A stretch of 64,000 nt of DNA, taken from contig NC_012751.1 in assembly GCF_000021705.1 (NCBI RefSeq), positions 1,287,906 to 1,351,905 of the forward strand, given 5' to 3'. Source of the DNA: Candidatus Hamiltonella defensa 5AT (Acyrthosiphon pisum) (GTDB lineage: Bacteria > Pseudomonadota > Gammaproteobacteria > Enterobacterales > Enterobacteriaceae). A model generated the notes under the pieces. That model was not told where the DNA came from, did no database searches, and saw nothing but the letters and a program-made list of their open reading frames with translations. This document shows positions 63,967 through 64,000 of the stretch, piece after piece; positions within the stretch are counted from its first letter, which is position 1, and the number at the start of each line of letters is the position of its first letter. Both the position numbers and the translations under genes were made by a program.

Positions 63967-64000
63967 TGTTGTTTTAGTTTGTACTTATCAAGAGTATTTT

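Noticed and set aside
1..64000. CRISPR arrays, tRNA and rRNA genes
   Set aside because: No regularly spaced repeats and no recognisable cloverleaf or rRNA sequence were found by reading; a covariance search would be needed to exclude a divergent tRNA.

Overview
The window looks like accessory DNA of a host-restricted, gammaproteobacterial (Enterobacterales) insect symbiont. The mix of features fits the Hamiltonella / Regiella / Arsenophonus type: moderate to low GC, many freshly broken genes, group II introns, IS630 copies, Rpn (transposase_31) genes, an RTX/C80 toxin and a Salmonella SPI-2-like effector. The genus is an inference; no rRNA or tRNA gene was seen.

Plasmid backbone, 1-33.7 kb. 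It opens with the 3' part of parF and a complete parG (TP228-type partition) with ACTC/GAGT boxes around parG. Next come msrB, a large minus-strand C80-peptidase / pore-former / RTX toxin gene cut into three frames at two poly-A tracts, a hairpin-rich candidate oriT, and nikA/nikB-like relaxosome genes. HU, an Rpn gene split by a dead group II intron and a ProQ/FinO protein follow. A long minus-strand IncI (R64)-like block then carries a NusG/RfaH-type antiterminator, TcpQ-type lipoproteins, pilN-O-P-Q-R-S-V-M-U-T, traH-I-J-K (DotD, DotC, DotB, IcmT relatives) and a truncated trbC (DotL). Several single-copy steps are damaged: pilN is split, pilR has an in-frame TGA, and trbC lacks its ATPase half and holds an antisense group II intron. 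Core channel genes (DotG/H/I/O/A) are absent here, so this block alone cannot build a conjugation machine.

Prophage remnant, 34.6-46.5 kb, bounded and cut by three same-length (902 bp) IS630 copies. On the minus strand it has a phage 21-like lysis cassette (pinholin, SAR endolysin, Rz with nested Rz1), two antirepressor-type genes (P22AR and KilA-N), each behind a structured leader, several small genes, HNH, terS, terL, portal, protease and a capsid gene truncated by IS630. A dinJ-yafQ toxin-antitoxin pair and an ECs1072-like gene sit among them on the plus strand. Tail and integration genes are missing.

Degraded and virulence-associated segment, 47.5-64 kb. It has a nitrilase fragment, an intact NCS1 permease, pseudogenes of roxA, a LuxR-type regulator and fbp, an effector with a WEK(I)xxFF-type N-terminus beside a decayed relative, and an AIDA-like autotransporter. 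It ends with two nearly identical Rpn genes flanking an AT-rich 1078-residue protein that holds one HExxH metalloprotease-like domain and a second copy with every catalytic residue replaced. That protein and the effector are the best candidates for undescribed biology. Recurrent +1 errors in A8-A9 tracts (toxin twice, Rpn, and the IS630 transposase design) are a theme of the window.
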